From Candidatus Methanophagales archaeon (GTDB lineage Archaea > Halobacteriota > Syntropharchaeia > Alkanophagales > Methanospirareceae): DNA of 64,000 bases. A program made the position numbers and the translations under genes. This document shows, piece by piece, positions 32,681-43,129 of the stretch. Every line of letters begins with the position of its first letter. Within the stretch, counting starts at the first letter, position 1. Where the stretch lies: NCBI GenBank assembly GCA_024699715.1, contig JANPRD010000006.1, forward strand, positions 1 to 64,000, read 5' to 3'. The notes beneath the pieces were generated by a model that did no database searches, was not told the origin of the DNA, and was given only the letters and a program-made list of their open reading frames with translations.

Positions 32681-33508
32681 TTGATGCTTTTGAGCGAAAT
32701 AGAGCATTTCCTCGCAGAGGACATCGGATACGAGGACTACGAGCTCTTCGTTCCGCCGAAGGAATGCACCGCAGAAATAATTGCCAAAGAAGCGGGCATA
32801 CTCGCAGGCTTGGAAGAAGCATCTCAAATATTCGCATACCTGGGCGTTCAAACAGCGACGAAATTCAAAGACGGGGATGCGTTCGCAGCTGAAGAGGTTG
32901 TGATGCGAGTTCAAGGCAAGGCACATAAAATTTTGAAGGGCGAAAGGCTCGTTCTGAACTTCCTCAGCAGAATGAGCGGGATTGCGACGCTCACTCGCAC
33001 ATTCCTAAACGAGGCAAGGAAGGGAAATCCAAGCGTGAGAATCGCAGGCACTCGCAAAACAACACCGGGATTCAGAAAATACGAGAAGAAGGCGATTATT
33101 ATCGGCGGTGGAGACCCACATCGCTTCGGTTTGTTTGAAGCAGTCATCATTAAGGACAATCACATAAAAATAATGGGGCTTGAAAATGCGATAAGAGTGG
33201 CGAAAGAGCGGGCAAGCTTCTCAAAAAAGATAGAAGTTGAGGTTGAATCTGTTGAGGATGCGATTAAAGCTGCTGAAATCGGTGTTGATATTATCATGCT
33301 TGACAATATGAGTGTTGAGGATGTGCGTCGCTGCGTCCAAACGCTTGAAGAGCGTGGGCTGCGAGATAAAGTCATATTGGAGGCTTCAGGCGGTATTGAC
33401 TTGAGTAATGTGCGTGATTACGCAGCGACAGGCGTGGATGTCATCTCTTCTTCAACGCTCACTCTCAACGCTAAATCACTCGGATTCTCGCTTGAAATCG
33501 TGGAATAA
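32681..33508 (+). CDS. nadC: Nicotinate-nucleotide pyrophosphorylase
   Basis: FLAEDIGYEDYE...GERLVLNFLSRMSGIATLTRTFL...AGTRKTTPGFRKYEKKAIIIGGGDPHRFGLFEAVIIKDNHIKI. Confidence 0.94.
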   Translation: MMLLSEIEHFLAEDIGYEDYELFVPPKECTAEIIAKEAGILAGLEEASQIFAYLGVQTATKFKDGDAFAAEEVVMRVQGKAHKILKGERLVLNFLSRMSGIATLTRTFLNEARKGNPSVRIAGTRKTTPGFRKYEKKAIIIGGGDPHRFGLFEAVIIKDNHIKIMGLENAIRVAKERASFSKKIEVEVESVEDAIKAAEIGVDIIMLDNMSVEDVRRCVQTLEERGLRDKVILEASGGIDLSNVRDYAATGVDVISSSTLTLNAKSLGFSLEIVE

Positions 33509-33611
33509 GCAACATGGCTCTGCCTGTCTTATCTCGCCTTATCTCGCATCTCCCTTCGTATCTTTGCACTTGAACAGTTTTTCGTTTGCACTGCTTTTAA
33601 CTCAACTGCTT

Positions 33612-34808
33612 TTAACTCAAGATGTTTTCAATATTCACATGCTTCAGTAAGAGTTCTCGCATCCTTCTTATTTTTGCTTCGCTGTGCAGTCTCGCCTTAC
33701 CGAATGCTTTATTCAAGCGTTCAACGACGGTTAGCGTGTCGTCAGGAGCGAGAATGAGCGGCTTACCTCGCTGAACGGCAGCACCCTTTATGATTGTCGG
33801 CGGTTCAAGTCCGCCTGTAAGCACGAGACATTTAATCGCAGGAATCTCAAGTGCGAGCGCTTGCAGGTCAGAGCGGTCCCCTCCCGTAATTACGGCGGCG
33901 TTCCTGCTCCTCCTGAAGTATGTGATTGCGGATTGCGGCGTCATCGCACCGACGAGCAATTCCTCCACGAGAATTTCCTCATCTGAAGGACGACCTATTA
34001 ACCTTCCGCCGACCGCCTCGCAAATCTCACCCACACTCAGCGCTGCGAGCGCATCATCCTGCGGAATCGCACCGACAACTTCAACGCCTCGCTCTTCCAA
34101 GAACGATGAAACGAAGTCCATGTATGCCATTTTATATCTCGGCACTTGATTGAAAATCACTTTGAACGATGAAGATGAATGCTCCTTTGCATATAAAATG
34201 TCGTCTAAAACGAAGTTCTTGTATTTCGCAATCATCAGAATCTCAGCATTCAGCATCGCAGAAATATTGAAATCGCACAATTCAACGCTCTTACCGACCC
34301 TATAGTTCGCAACTCCCTCCACTAACACGACATCTTTTCCCGCTGAAACACGCTTAAACGCCTCCTGAACCTTCTTTTTGAGGGCATTCACCGCATCTGC
34401 TTCACGAAACAAAAGTAGAAACTCCTCATAAGGTCTGTCAAGCAGCACAGGACAGATTTCAGCAGGCGATTCCTCTAAATTCAAAATCTTCGCAATCCTG
34501 AATGCGTCCTCGTCCACCGCCTCCTCCGCCTCCGCTTTCGCCTCTTCCGCCTCTTTCACCCCCGCTCCCGACGCTCCCGACGCTTCCCCCGCTTCCGCTG
34601 CTTTTTCACCGCCTCCTTCTATTCCTTCCTCGCTCTCTCCTTCTTTACCGAAGCATCCGGCTCGTTTTTCCAATTTCACAGATTCCACGCCGAAGGGCTT
34701 GAAATATCCCACATTTAAGCCTCTTTCCTTCAAAATCAGACCTAAAGCGGCGATTATTCCCGTCTTACCCGAATATTCTTCCACCGAAGACACTAAAATC
34801 GTCCTCAT
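33612..34808 (-). CDS. BioD-like/DRTGG-domain protein (COG0857-type) with low-complexity insertion
   Basis: MRTILVSSVEEYSGKTGIIAALGLILKERGLNVGYFKPFG...DRTGG-like C-terminus (VGAMTPQSAITYFRRSRNAAVITGGDRSDLQ). Confidence 0.85.
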   Translation of the reverse strand: MRTILVSSVEEYSGKTGIIAALGLILKERGLNVGYFKPFGVESVKLEKRAGCFGKEGESEEGIEGGGEKAAEAGEASGASGAGVKEAEEAKAEAEEAVDEDAFRIAKILNLEESPAEICPVLLDRPYEEFLLLFREADAVNALKKKVQEAFKRVSAGKDVVLVEGVANYRVGKSVELCDFNISAMLNAEILMIAKYKNFVLDDILYAKEHSSSSFKVIFNQVPRYKMAYMDFVSSFLEERGVEVVGAIPQDDALAALSVGEICEAVGGRLIGRPSDEEILVEELLVGAMTPQSAITYFRRSRNAAVITGGDRSDLQALALEIPAIKCLVLTGGLEPPTIIKGAAVQRGKPLILAPDDTLTVVERLNKAFGKARLHSEAKIRRMRELLLKHVNIENILS

Positions 34809-34853
34809 TTCCCCTCACTCCTTATGCTCATTCATCACATTTTTCGCATCTGC

Positions 34854-36914
34854 TCACAGTTTAACGACCATTCTGAAGTCAAGGGCGACGCACCCACGCT
34901 CAAATACTTTAAGCGGATTAATATCTATTTCTGTTATTTCGGGGAAATCCGTGCAGAGCTGCGAGATTCGCATCAAAACTTCCGCAATCGCCTCAATGTC
35001 AGAAGGCTCTTCGCCACGAGCACCCTTTAAAATAGAGAAACTTTTCGTTTCTGCGAGCATTTCAAACGCATCCTCAACAGAAATGGGAGCGATTCTGAAC
35101 GAAACATCCTTGAAAACCTCAACGAATATGCCACCAAGCCCGAACATCACCACAGGTCCGAAGTGCATGTCCCGCTTCATGCCCACGATTACTTCACGAC
35201 CTCCGCTGAACATCTTTTGAACAAGCACTCCTCCTATTTTCGTGGTGTATTTCTCCGCCCTTGAGATGATTTCGTGGAATGCCTTCTCAACCTCTTCTTC
35301 GCTGCGCAGATTCAACTTCACGCAGCCGACATCGCTCTTATGCACGATTTCAGGCGAAAGAATTTTCATCGCAACAGGGAAGCCGATGCTTCTCGCCGTT
35401 TCTACTGCTTCAGCACTTGTCCTCGCAACGCCACTTGGAGCGACTGGAATGCCGTATGCCTCAAGCAATGGAAAGCCCTCAACGCCGACGACGCCCTCAA
35501 AACGAATTTCTCTCAAATGCTCAATAAATCTTCGCACCTCCTCACGATTAACGGAAAATCGCCTGAATTCCTTTCGCTTCTTCTTGCGAAAGCGACACTT
35601 TGCCACAGAAATCGCACGAACCGCACGAAAAGGGTCAAAAAAGTTCGGAATTCCCGCATGACGCAAACGAGCGACCGCATCTTTGACGCTCTCTCCGCCG
35701 ATGAAGCATGCGACCTTGCACGCAGAATTCACTTTTAGCAGGACATCCGACGCCTTCTCAAAATCCATAGGCGCAGTAGGCGTTAAAATAACGAGAACTG
35801 CATCCACATTTTCGTCAGAAGCGACGATTTCAAGCGCCCTCCCAAGCCTTAATGCGTCTGCATCCCCCAAAATATCCACAGGATTGTATATATTTGCTTC
35901 TTCAGGCAGCGCATCTCGCAGCTTTTTCAGCGTCTCTCGGCTGAAATTCGCAAGTGAAAGGTTGAATGTCTCAACGGCGTCGGCAGCAAGCACACCGGGT
36001 CCTCCTGAATTCGTTACGATGGCGATGTTCCGAATCAAACGACCTCGCAGGAGTGAGAGCGTGCTTGCGTAGTCAAATAGTTCTTCAAGCGAATCTGCGG
36101 TTGCGACGCCACACTGACGCATCGCAGCGTTGAAAACTTCCGTGCTACCTGCGAGTGCGCCTGTGTGCGAGGATGCCGCTCTTGCTCCTGCGCTCGTCTT
36201 CCCGCTCTTAAGCACAACGACAGGCTTCTCTATTTCTTCTGCGATGCGCATGAACCTTCTGCCGTCCTCAACGCTCTCCAAGTATAGTGCGACGACATCC
36301 GTCTCCGCATCAGATGCGAGGAATTCAAGGAAATCGCTCTCGTCAAGCACCGCTTTGTTTCCGAGAGAGACGACCTTGCTGAAACCGATATGCTGTTGAA
36401 CCGCCCAGTCAAGCACCGCAAGAATCAAAGCACCTGACTGGCTCAGCAAAGCGATGTTCCCCGCAGGAGGCATGCGCTTGCTGAATGTCGCATTCAAGCG
36501 TGCATGCGTTGAAATTACGCCCAAGCAGTTCGGACCAACGAGGTTTATGCCATTTCGGCGGCAAATCCTCACGAGTTCAGCCTCAAGAGCTGCGCCTTCC
36601 TTCCCAGCCTCCTTGAAGCCTGCGGAAATCACAACGACATTTTGAATGTTAAGCGATGCACACTCCTCCAAAACGCCCAAAACTGCGTGTGCAGGAACCG
36701 CAACAACAGCAAGGTCAACATCCGCAGGAATCTCTCGCAGCGAATGAAAGCATCTCACGCCCAAAACCCGCTCATACTTCGGGTTCACAGCATATACTTC
36801 GCCCTCAAACCGCAGAAGATTTCGCAAGAGCGTGTTGCCAACCTTGCCCTCCTTGGGCGTCGCACCAACGACCGCAACCGTCCTCGGATTGAAAAGTCGC
36901 TCAAGCTCTCGCAT
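34854..36914 (-). CDS. ADP-forming acetyl-CoA synthetase, fused alpha-beta type
   Basis: LFNPRTVAVVGATPKEGKVGNTLLRNLLRF...GLGGIFVEVFKDVSFRIAPIS...EITEIDINPLKVF. Confidence 0.93.
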   Translation of the reverse strand: MRELERLFNPRTVAVVGATPKEGKVGNTLLRNLLRFEGEVYAVNPKYERVLGVRCFHSLREIPADVDLAVVAVPAHAVLGVLEECASLNIQNVVVISAGFKEAGKEGAALEAELVRICRRNGINLVGPNCLGVISTHARLNATFSKRMPPAGNIALLSQSGALILAVLDWAVQQHIGFSKVVSLGNKAVLDESDFLEFLASDAETDVVALYLESVEDGRRFMRIAEEIEKPVVVLKSGKTSAGARAASSHTGALAGSTEVFNAAMRQCGVATADSLEELFDYASTLSLLRGRLIRNIAIVTNSGGPGVLAADAVETFNLSLANFSRETLKKLRDALPEEANIYNPVDILGDADALRLGRALEIVASDENVDAVLVILTPTAPMDFEKASDVLLKVNSACKVACFIGGESVKDAVARLRHAGIPNFFDPFRAVRAISVAKCRFRKKKRKEFRRFSVNREEVRRFIEHLREIRFEGVVGVEGFPLLEAYGIPVAPSGVARTSAEAVETARSIGFPVAMKILSPEIVHKSDVGCVKLNLRSEEEVEKAFHEIISRAEKYTTKIGGVLVQKMFSGGREVIVGMKRDMHFGPVVMFGLGGIFVEVFKDVSFRIAPISVEDAFEMLAETKSFSILKGARGEEPSDIEAIAEVLMRISQLCTDFPEITEIDINPLKVFERGCVALDFRMVVKL

Positions 36915-37224
36915 CTTGTCTTCAGACTTCTAAATGCTCCGCCCCCTGCTTAATGCTTTCGCTGCTTGAAGCCATAATTTAGACCCATCGCCACCATCCT
37001 CAAGCGAGAAGCTGCCGCCTCCGGATGCTGTTCCTTCGCTCTCATCTCTTTTTGAAATAGACAAAATCGTAAGCAAAACCTGAGGTCGTCTCCTAATGCA
37101 TTCTTCCGCTTGAAACGAAAAGACTTTCAGGGTCACAGCACAGACGATTCATACCTGCCGAAAAACACTATTTTCTCGTTTTTTCGTGTCGGCTCATGCA
37201 TAAATTAGGCGAGCATCATTAGTA

Positions 37225-37490
37225 ATTTCCAGAAGAAATGATGGTATTTAAAGATTTTGCAAGGATGGGGTTTCCACTGGAAATCGGTGAAAGGGCTGAT
37301 GAGAGCGTTCCTTTTGTTAAGAGGGCTTCTCTGAATGCTCCGTTCCAGTGGAAATTAGGTCTGTCTAAAATTTCAATGCTTTCGGCGTTGGAGAGGCTCT
37401 GTTCTCGCTTATTTTGGTGAAAAGAGCGTTCTACGCAGAGATTTCGGTGAGGTTGAAGACACACACCCCCCCATTTCCACTGGAACTCAC
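37225..37490 (-). repeat. ORB-like palindromic repeat, copy A
   Basis: TTTCCACTGGAAAT at 37271-37284, TTCCAGTGGAAAT at 37343-37355, ATTTCCACTGGAAC at 37473-37486 preceded by CACACACCCCCCC (minus strand GTTCCAGTGGAAATGGGGGGGTGTGTG); degenerate ATTTCCAGAAGAAAT at 37225. Confidence 0.9.
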
Positions 37491-37578
37491 GAGGTAAGGG
37501 TAGGGTGAGTGAGTGTGAGAGCGAGGGTAACAAGAAGGATGAAAAGAAAAATCAAACGGCTAAAAGTTCCAGAAGGGG

Positions 37579-39046
37579 ATGGCGACTAAAGTGAGACTTC
37601 CTTACGGCTCAAGCGAAGTGGAGTTTGCAGTGGAAACAGGCGTCCATTCGGAAGCGGGAGTTGCAGTGGAAGTCAAGGAATTGGCGTCGGCTGCGAGAAC
37701 TGGAGAGACTGCGAGAAAAGCGGAGAAAGAAAGGGAGAGGCGTTTGGAGATTTTGCGTGAGGCGTTGAAGCGACCTTTGAAAGCGAAGCGACTGCGTGAA
37801 ATCTTGCGTGAGCGTTTTTCTGAGAGAAGGAAAACGGCGGAGACAGCGGAGACAGCAGGGAATGCAGAGAAAGAAAGAGGGGGGAGAGGAGAAAGAGGAG
37901 AAGAAGAGGGGCGGAGGGGGAAGGGAAATAGTCATTGTTGTTGACGACCACACGAGGAGCGCCCCTACGGAGGAGATGCTTGACGCTCTTACGGCGGAAA
38001 TAAGCGAAGCGGGTGGCGAAGAATACTTGAGAAGGGTGAAGGTGCTTGTCGCATGCGGGACGCACAGTGCGCCGAGCAAAGAAGAGTTGCGAAGGATTCT
38101 CGGCAAGCACTACGGCAGATTTCCAGTGGAAGCGCATGACTGCGACGCAGATTCGCTTGTCTTCGTAGGAAGAACGAGCAGGGGGACGCCAGTATTCCTG
38201 AACGCAACATATGTGAATGCGAAAATGCGTGGCGGTGTCTGCGTCCTCACGGGAGACATTACGCTGCATTACTACGCAGGCTTCGGCGGAGGTCGTAAAA
38301 GCATTCTGCCGGGCATCGCAGGTAGGGAAACAATCCGAAGGAACCATGCCTTGCTCGTCCACGAGAATGCGAGAACAGCGAATCTTGACGGAAATCCAGT
38401 TCACGAGGACATGTGCGAGGCTGCTGCGATGCCCCTTGCAAAGCCTGACTTCGTGCTGAACACCGTTTCTGACGCTTCTGGTAATTTAGTTGCGGCGTTC
38501 GCAGGCGAATGCGATGAAGTTTTCAAGCGAGGCGCAGCAGTCGCTCGTGAGCTATTTGTCAAGCGTATTCGTGAGAAATACGACATTTTGGTCGTGAGTG
38601 CGGGAGGCTTCCCCAAAGACAGAAATCTTTACCTCGCAACAAAAGCAATTGAACACTGCAAGCGTGCTGTCGCCGACGGTGGCTCGCTCATTCTCGTTGC
38701 TGAGTGCAGAGATGGCGTTGGAGACGCTGTTTTTGAGGATTGGATGAACAAATACAAAACAGCAGAGGCAGTTGAATCCGCAGTGAAAACGAATTTCGTG
38801 CTCGGCGGGCATAAGGCTTTCTACTTGCGTTCTACAATGCGTCGGATTCGCATATGCGTTGTCTCTTCGCTTGACGCTGAAATGCTCGAAAATTGGGGCA
38901 TTCAACCTTACGAGAGCGTTCAGTCCGCTGTTGAGTGCGAGCTGAATCTAATGCTAAGGCATAAGGAGAAAATGGAAGAGGAGGAAGAAGGAGAGAGGAA
39001 GAAGGAGGAAAGGGAGCAGAGGGAGAAAAGAGCGGGGGAGAATTAG
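37579..39046 (+). CDS. larA: LarA/DUF2088-like (nickel-dependent lactate racemase family), frameshifted
   Basis: 37579-37944 N-terminus VRLPYGSSEVEF; 37796-39046 core IVIVVDDHTRSAPTEEMLDAL...TGDITLHYYAGFGGGRKSILPGIAGRETIRRNHALLV. Frame change in the polypurine tract ~37870-37930. Confidence 0.85.
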
Positions 39047-39146
39047 AAAAGGCGTGTGGGAGAAGAATAAAAATAGGAGTAGTAAGGAATGGAATGGATG
39101 TATTTCTGGAGTAAATTTGCTGTGCTGCTCTCTGATTATCTCCTGC

Positions 39147-39405
39147 TCCAGAGGAAGCGGTTCTTATATAAAGATTACTCTTCAAGGGAATTTCCAGTGG
39201 AAATTGCTGTGAGAAGGAAGGAGAACGCTCCATTTCAAGAAAGGAGGAATATGGTGAGTTTTTCCAGTGGAAATTGTGGTCGTCTGAAATATGCGAGCGT
39301 GTTACCGTGAAAGGGCGCTCTACTCGCTTATTTTTGTGAAAGGAGCGTTCTACGCAGAGATTTCTGTGAGGTTGAGGACACACACCCCCCCATTTCCACT
39401 GGAAC
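39147..39405 (-). repeat. ORB-like palindromic repeat, copy B
   Basis: AATTTCCAGTGGAAATT (39189-39205), TTTCCAGTGGAAAT (39261-39274), ATTTCCACTGGAAC (39392-39405) preceded by ACACACCCCCC; degenerate CTCCAGAGGAAGC at ~39147. Confidence 0.92.
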
Positions 39406-39547
39406 TTTCAATGCAAAGGATGCAGGCTCATTAATAAAATCATAGAATTATTTTAATAATTCATGGTCAGCGAAGTTTATACCATTCCACATTGGAATTG
39501 TTTCTTTCCTTATGTCTTGCTTGAGGAGGAATAATTTCTAATCAATT

Positions 39548-40018
39548 TTATCTCATTTTATATAATAATTCATTTATTTTATTTCCATGATAACCCAATT
39601 CACCACCCATTGAGAAGCTCTTTTTTATGCCTCTATGTCCTTTTCTTGGCGGATGTAACCTGAAAATCGGTTTTATCTTATATTTCATAAGCTCTTTCAT
39701 CGTTATTTTTCCATCAATCAGTGCTTTCGCAAGCTCTTCAAATGATTTAAATGGCGTGTTTTCCCTCAAATACTCTTCTGTGAGCCTCTTTCCCCCTTCT
39801 AATCTCCCTCTTCGCTTAAGCAAGAGCGTCAGCATATCCTCTGAAATCTCCCCCCACGCAACATAGTCCTTCACCACTTTCAACATTCCCTTGTAATACT
39901 CATTTGCAGGCACTACTACACAGTGATTCAGCCTGTTCAACCTCAAAAGCCTCAAAGTGTGCCTCACTTCAGGACGAACATCTACTCTACCTCTTAACCT
40001 GACAACCGCATACAGCAT
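39548..40018 (-). CDS. rpl30: Ribosomal protein L30 (uL30)
   Basis: YAVVRLRGRVDVRPEVRHTLRLLRLNRLNHCVVVP...FRLHPPRKGHRGIKKSFSMGGELGYHG. Confidence 0.95.
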   Translation of the reverse strand: MLYAVVRLRGRVDVRPEVRHTLRLLRLNRLNHCVVVPANEYYKGMLKVVKDYVAWGEISEDMLTLLLKRRGRLEGGKRLTEEYLRENTPFKSFEELAKALIDGKITMKELMKYKIKPIFRLHPPRKGHRGIKKSFSMGGELGYHGNKINELLYKMR

Positions 40019-40111
40019 CTCCTTTTATTCCCTCCTCCTATTCTCTCCTTTCCTCTTTTCTTATTCCTTTCCTTTCTTCTTTCACATCCTTTTTCACCTT
40101 CCTCTTTTTTA

Positions 40112-40924
40112 TTATCTTCGGATGAGAGCGATTTTCTTAAGGGCGTCGAAAGTTGCGAATGCGAAGTTGAAAGTAGTTCTTGTTTCTCCTTTTGTTCTTG
40201 TCCACACATCTTTAATGCCTGCGAACTCAAGCACTTTCTTAGGCGTCTCGCCTGCTACGAGTCCTACTCCTCTCGGCGCTGGCTTGAGCGTAATCCGCAC
40301 ACTTCCTGACTTACCTACGACTTTGAACGGCACGGAGTGAGGTTCTGAGCAGTTGCATTCCCAAGAACCGCATCCTCTCTCAACGAACGCAATATTCAAC
40401 TTCGCATTCCTTATCGCTTTCAAAATTCCATTCCGAACGAGAGCATCCTTTCCCAAACCGACACCAACAAACCCGTCTTTGTTACCTACGACAGCACAAA
40501 CCCTGAATTTCACCCTCCGACCTGAATCTGTCATTCGCTGCACAAGATTTATGTCAAGAACCTCCTCACTCAAGTCAGGAAGCAAAATATCCACAATTTG
40601 AGGCTCTTTCAGCGGATATCTTGATTTCAATGCCTCCTCCATTGTCTTTATTTTACCTTCCTTCACAAGCCGACCTAAGGCAGTCTTAGGCGACCACTCC
40701 TCCCATTCTTCCTCTTTTTCCACTTCCTCTACCTCCTCTTCTACATCTATTCTCTCCAATTCCACCGCTTCTTCCACGCCCCTCTCCTCTAATTCCTCAG
40801 ACATACATACCTCACCAGTCCATACATGTCTCTTCCTCCGTTTCTGTGTTTCTGTGTTCTCTCCTTTTCCTTTATTTTTTAAGTTTTTCCCACCTACCCC
40901 CCCTCTACTGCTCTTCCCGCTCAA
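40112..40924 (-). CDS. rps5: Ribosomal protein S5 (uS5) with N-terminal acidic extension
   Basis: [48 protein letters not shown]...[39 protein letters not shown]. Confidence 0.95.
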   Translation of the reverse strand: MSGKSSRGGVGGKNLKNKGKGENTETQKRRKRHVWTGEVCMSEELEERGVEEAVELERIDVEEEVEEVEKEEEWEEWSPKTALGRLVKEGKIKTMEEALKSRYPLKEPQIVDILLPDLSEEVLDINLVQRMTDSGRRVKFRVCAVVGNKDGFVGVGLGKDALVRNGILKAIRNAKLNIAFVERGCGSWECNCSEPHSVPFKVVGKSGSVRITLKPAPRGVGLVAGETPKKVLEFAGIKDVWTRTKGETRTTFNFAFATFDALKKIALIRR

Positions 40925-41442
40925 GCACCTTCTTCCTCTATTCTCTTCTTCACTTCCTCAAACCGCTCCACAATCTCAACATGCATGAATTCTGCGATGT
41001 GCTCCCCTCTTATTCTTTCCTCCGCAGGGAATATTGAAGGGTCGTGTGGGACTTCCAAGCCAGCGTCAACTGCACCTTTCAAAGCGGCGTATATGCGGCA
41101 GCCCTGCGATGGCGTGTGCAGACCCATGTCTAAGATTGCATGCTTGAAGCCTTTACGAAGCGCCCTCTTCCCAAGCAGGAGTCCTGTCAAGTATGCAGCG
41201 GGCGTGTTCTTCTTGCTGAATTCCCAGCCGAACTTCGCAAGCTCTGCGGAGTTCGCATCCGCAACCGTCTTGTCGCCCTCAGGAGCAGCGAGGATGAGTT
41301 GCGCCCTTATGTATCTATTGCTCTTCCTCACGACCATGCGAGGCTCACCGCTCAGCAAGAGACGCAATCGCTTCCTGTAATTTGTCTTTCCCTCACGCCT
41401 CCTCCTGAAAGGAACTCTGTAAGTCGGTCCTGATGCCATCAC
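40921..41442 (-). CDS. rpl18: Ribosomal protein L18 (uL18)
   Basis: [43 protein letters not shown]. Confidence 0.95.
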   Translation of the reverse strand: MMASGPTYRVPFRRRREGKTNYRKRLRLLLSGEPRMVVRKSNRYIRAQLILAAPEGDKTVADANSAELAKFGWEFSKKNTPAAYLTGLLLGKRALRKGFKHAILDMGLHTPSQGCRIYAALKGAVDAGLEVPHDPSIFPAEERIRGEHIAEFMHVEIVERFEEVKKRIEEEGA

Positions 41443-42002
41443 CGCTCACCTCCTTTCCCTCCTCCTGCCTCTGTTGTCTCCAGCGTCGCCAAATTGTTTG
41501 CTCTGATGTATTCTTCGAGATGTGCGACGCTTTTGAACATTCCGCCTTTCGCCCTGCGGTAGAGCAGACGATATGTGCGTCTGTCCAAGCGACCCTCGTC
41601 TCTCAGCTCACGGAGGCGACGCCTTAACGCCCTTATTCGCATAATCCATCGCCTCTTCCTCGGAAGCCTCGCATATTTCGTCCCTTTTCGTGAGCCATGC
41701 CCTCTTCTGCGACCGAGCTTCCGCTTCCTCGCCCTCTCTCTCGCCCTTCCTCTTGAGACGCCCTTCTTCTGCTTCCTTTTAATTATGCCTTCTTCAATGA
41801 GCTTTCGTATGTCTTCCCTCGTGATTGCTGAAGAGACTTCCTCCGCAGCCTCAGGGTCTATCCAAACCCTCTCCACTCCGACCTTCAAAATATCCGCCGC
41901 AAGCCTGCGCTGCTTCGTAAGGTTCGTCACCGCCACCACTCCTTCATTCTCTCCTTCATTTATATAAACTTGCTGCAGTCCACCCTGCACCAAACGTCCC
42001 AC
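41439..42002 (-). CDS. rpl19e: Ribosomal protein L19e
   Basis: [48 protein letters not shown]...[24 protein letters not shown]. Confidence 0.96.
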   Translation of the reverse strand: MGRLVQGGLQQVYINEGENEGVVAVTNLTKQRRLAADILKVGVERVWIDPEAAEEVSSAITREDIRKLIEEGIIKRKQKKGVSRGRARERARKRKLGRRRGHGSRKGTKYARLPRKRRWIMRIRALRRRLRELRDEGRLDRRTYRLLYRRAKGGMFKSVAHLEEYIRANNLATLETTEAGGGKGGER

Positions 42003-42018
42003 ACCCTATACCTTCCGA

Positions 42019-42278
42019 GTTCCAGTGGAAATGGGGGGGTGTGTGTCCTCAACCTCACAGAAATCTCTGCGTAGAACGCCTCTTTCACCAAAACAAGCGA
42101 GTAGAGCGCCCTTTCACGGTAACACGCTCGCATATTTCAGACGACCACAATTTCCACTGGAAAAACTCACCATATTTCTCCTCTCTTGAAATGGAGCGTT
42201 CTCCTCCCTCCTCTCAACAATTTCCACTGGAAATTCCCTGAAGAGTAATCTTTATATAAGAATCGCTTCCTCTGGAGC
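42019..42278 (+). repeat. ORB-like palindromic repeat, copy C
   Basis: GTTCCAGTGGAAATGGGGGGGTGTGTGT from 42019; AATTTCCACTGGAAA (42149-42163); AATTTCCACTGGAAATT (42219-42235); degenerate GCTTCCTCTGGAGC at ~42265. Confidence 0.92.
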
Positions 42279-42401
42279 GAGCTGAAAAACGCTGCTCGGA
42301 AGCAACGCAAAGCAGGCTGAATATGTAGAGATGATTTGCTTTCAGCTTGCAGCTAAACAGCATCTCTTTTTCCTTTTCTCTTCCTATTTTCTGCGGGTGG
42401 T

Positions 42402-43097
42402 GTGAGCATGCGGAGTGCTGCTCGTGAGGAGAAGCCTTGGAGGCGCTGGCGACACATCACGAAGCTTGACCCTGACAAGCCGATTTCAGCCTCGCAGGTG
42501 AAATTTATAGTGGAGAGCGGAACTGACGCAATAATGATTTCAGGCACGCAAAATATCACTGCGGAAAAGGTGAAAAAGCTCATTTCAATGCTCTCTGAAT
42601 ACGAAATACCGAAGATTTTAGAGCCTTCTCACCCAAATGTCATTACTTATGAAGGTGTTGATTATGTTTTTGTGCCTTCTGTGTTGAATGCTGATGTTAA
42701 ATGGTTAAGAGATGTGCATATAGAGTGGATAAAAAGCGGGAGGATAATGTGGGAGCGGGTTGTTCCAGAGGCATATATCGTGCTTAATCCCGCATCTGCC
42801 GTCGCTTCGCTCACGCATGCGAAAACGGATTTGAGTGTTGAGGATGTCGTCGCTTACGGCATATATGCGGAGCGTTTCTTGGGATTTCCCATTGTTTATG
42901 TGGAATACAGCGGGGCATTCGGCGATGTGAATGTCGTTCGTAAATTAAAAGAGGCGTTGAAAGACGCAACACTCTTCTACGGCGGCGGCATAAACTCTGC
43001 GGAGCGTGCTTCTGAGATGCTGAAATATGCGGATGCAATCGTCGTCGGGAATGTCGTCTACGAGGACTTGCGGAAGTTCAAAGCGACAATCGTTTGA
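42402..43097 (+). CDS. Geranylgeranylglyceryl phosphate synthase
   Basis: ITKLDPDKPISASQVKFIVESGTDAIMISGTQNIT...YVEYSGAFGDVNVVRKLKEAL...LFYGGGINSAERASEMLKYADAIVVGNVVYED. Confidence 0.92.
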   Translation: MSMRSAAREEKPWRRWRHITKLDPDKPISASQVKFIVESGTDAIMISGTQNITAEKVKKLISMLSEYEIPKILEPSHPNVITYEGVDYVFVPSVLNADVKWLRDVHIEWIKSGRIMWERVVPEAYIVLNPASAVASLTHAKTDLSVEDVVAYGIYAERFLGFPIVYVEYSGAFGDVNVVRKLKEALKDATLFYGGGINSAERASEMLKYADAIVVGNVVYEDLRKFKATIV

Positions 43098-43129
43098 CTG
43101 TGACCACCTGCTTCCAGTGGAAAGTTGAG

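Noticed and set aside
36930-37136. 68-aa minus-strand ORF
   Set aside because: Short intergenic ORF without a recognisable domain or conserved context.
39420-39600. Rho-independent-like terminator for L30
   Set aside because: AT-rich but no strong stem-loop plus T-run; more notable as a possible unwinding element.
42041-42241. ORF in repeat copy C as a real gene (and equivalents in A, B, D)
   Set aside because: Spans palindromes and the G-run element; conservation is best explained by DNA repeat identity. Kept only as a low-interest observation.
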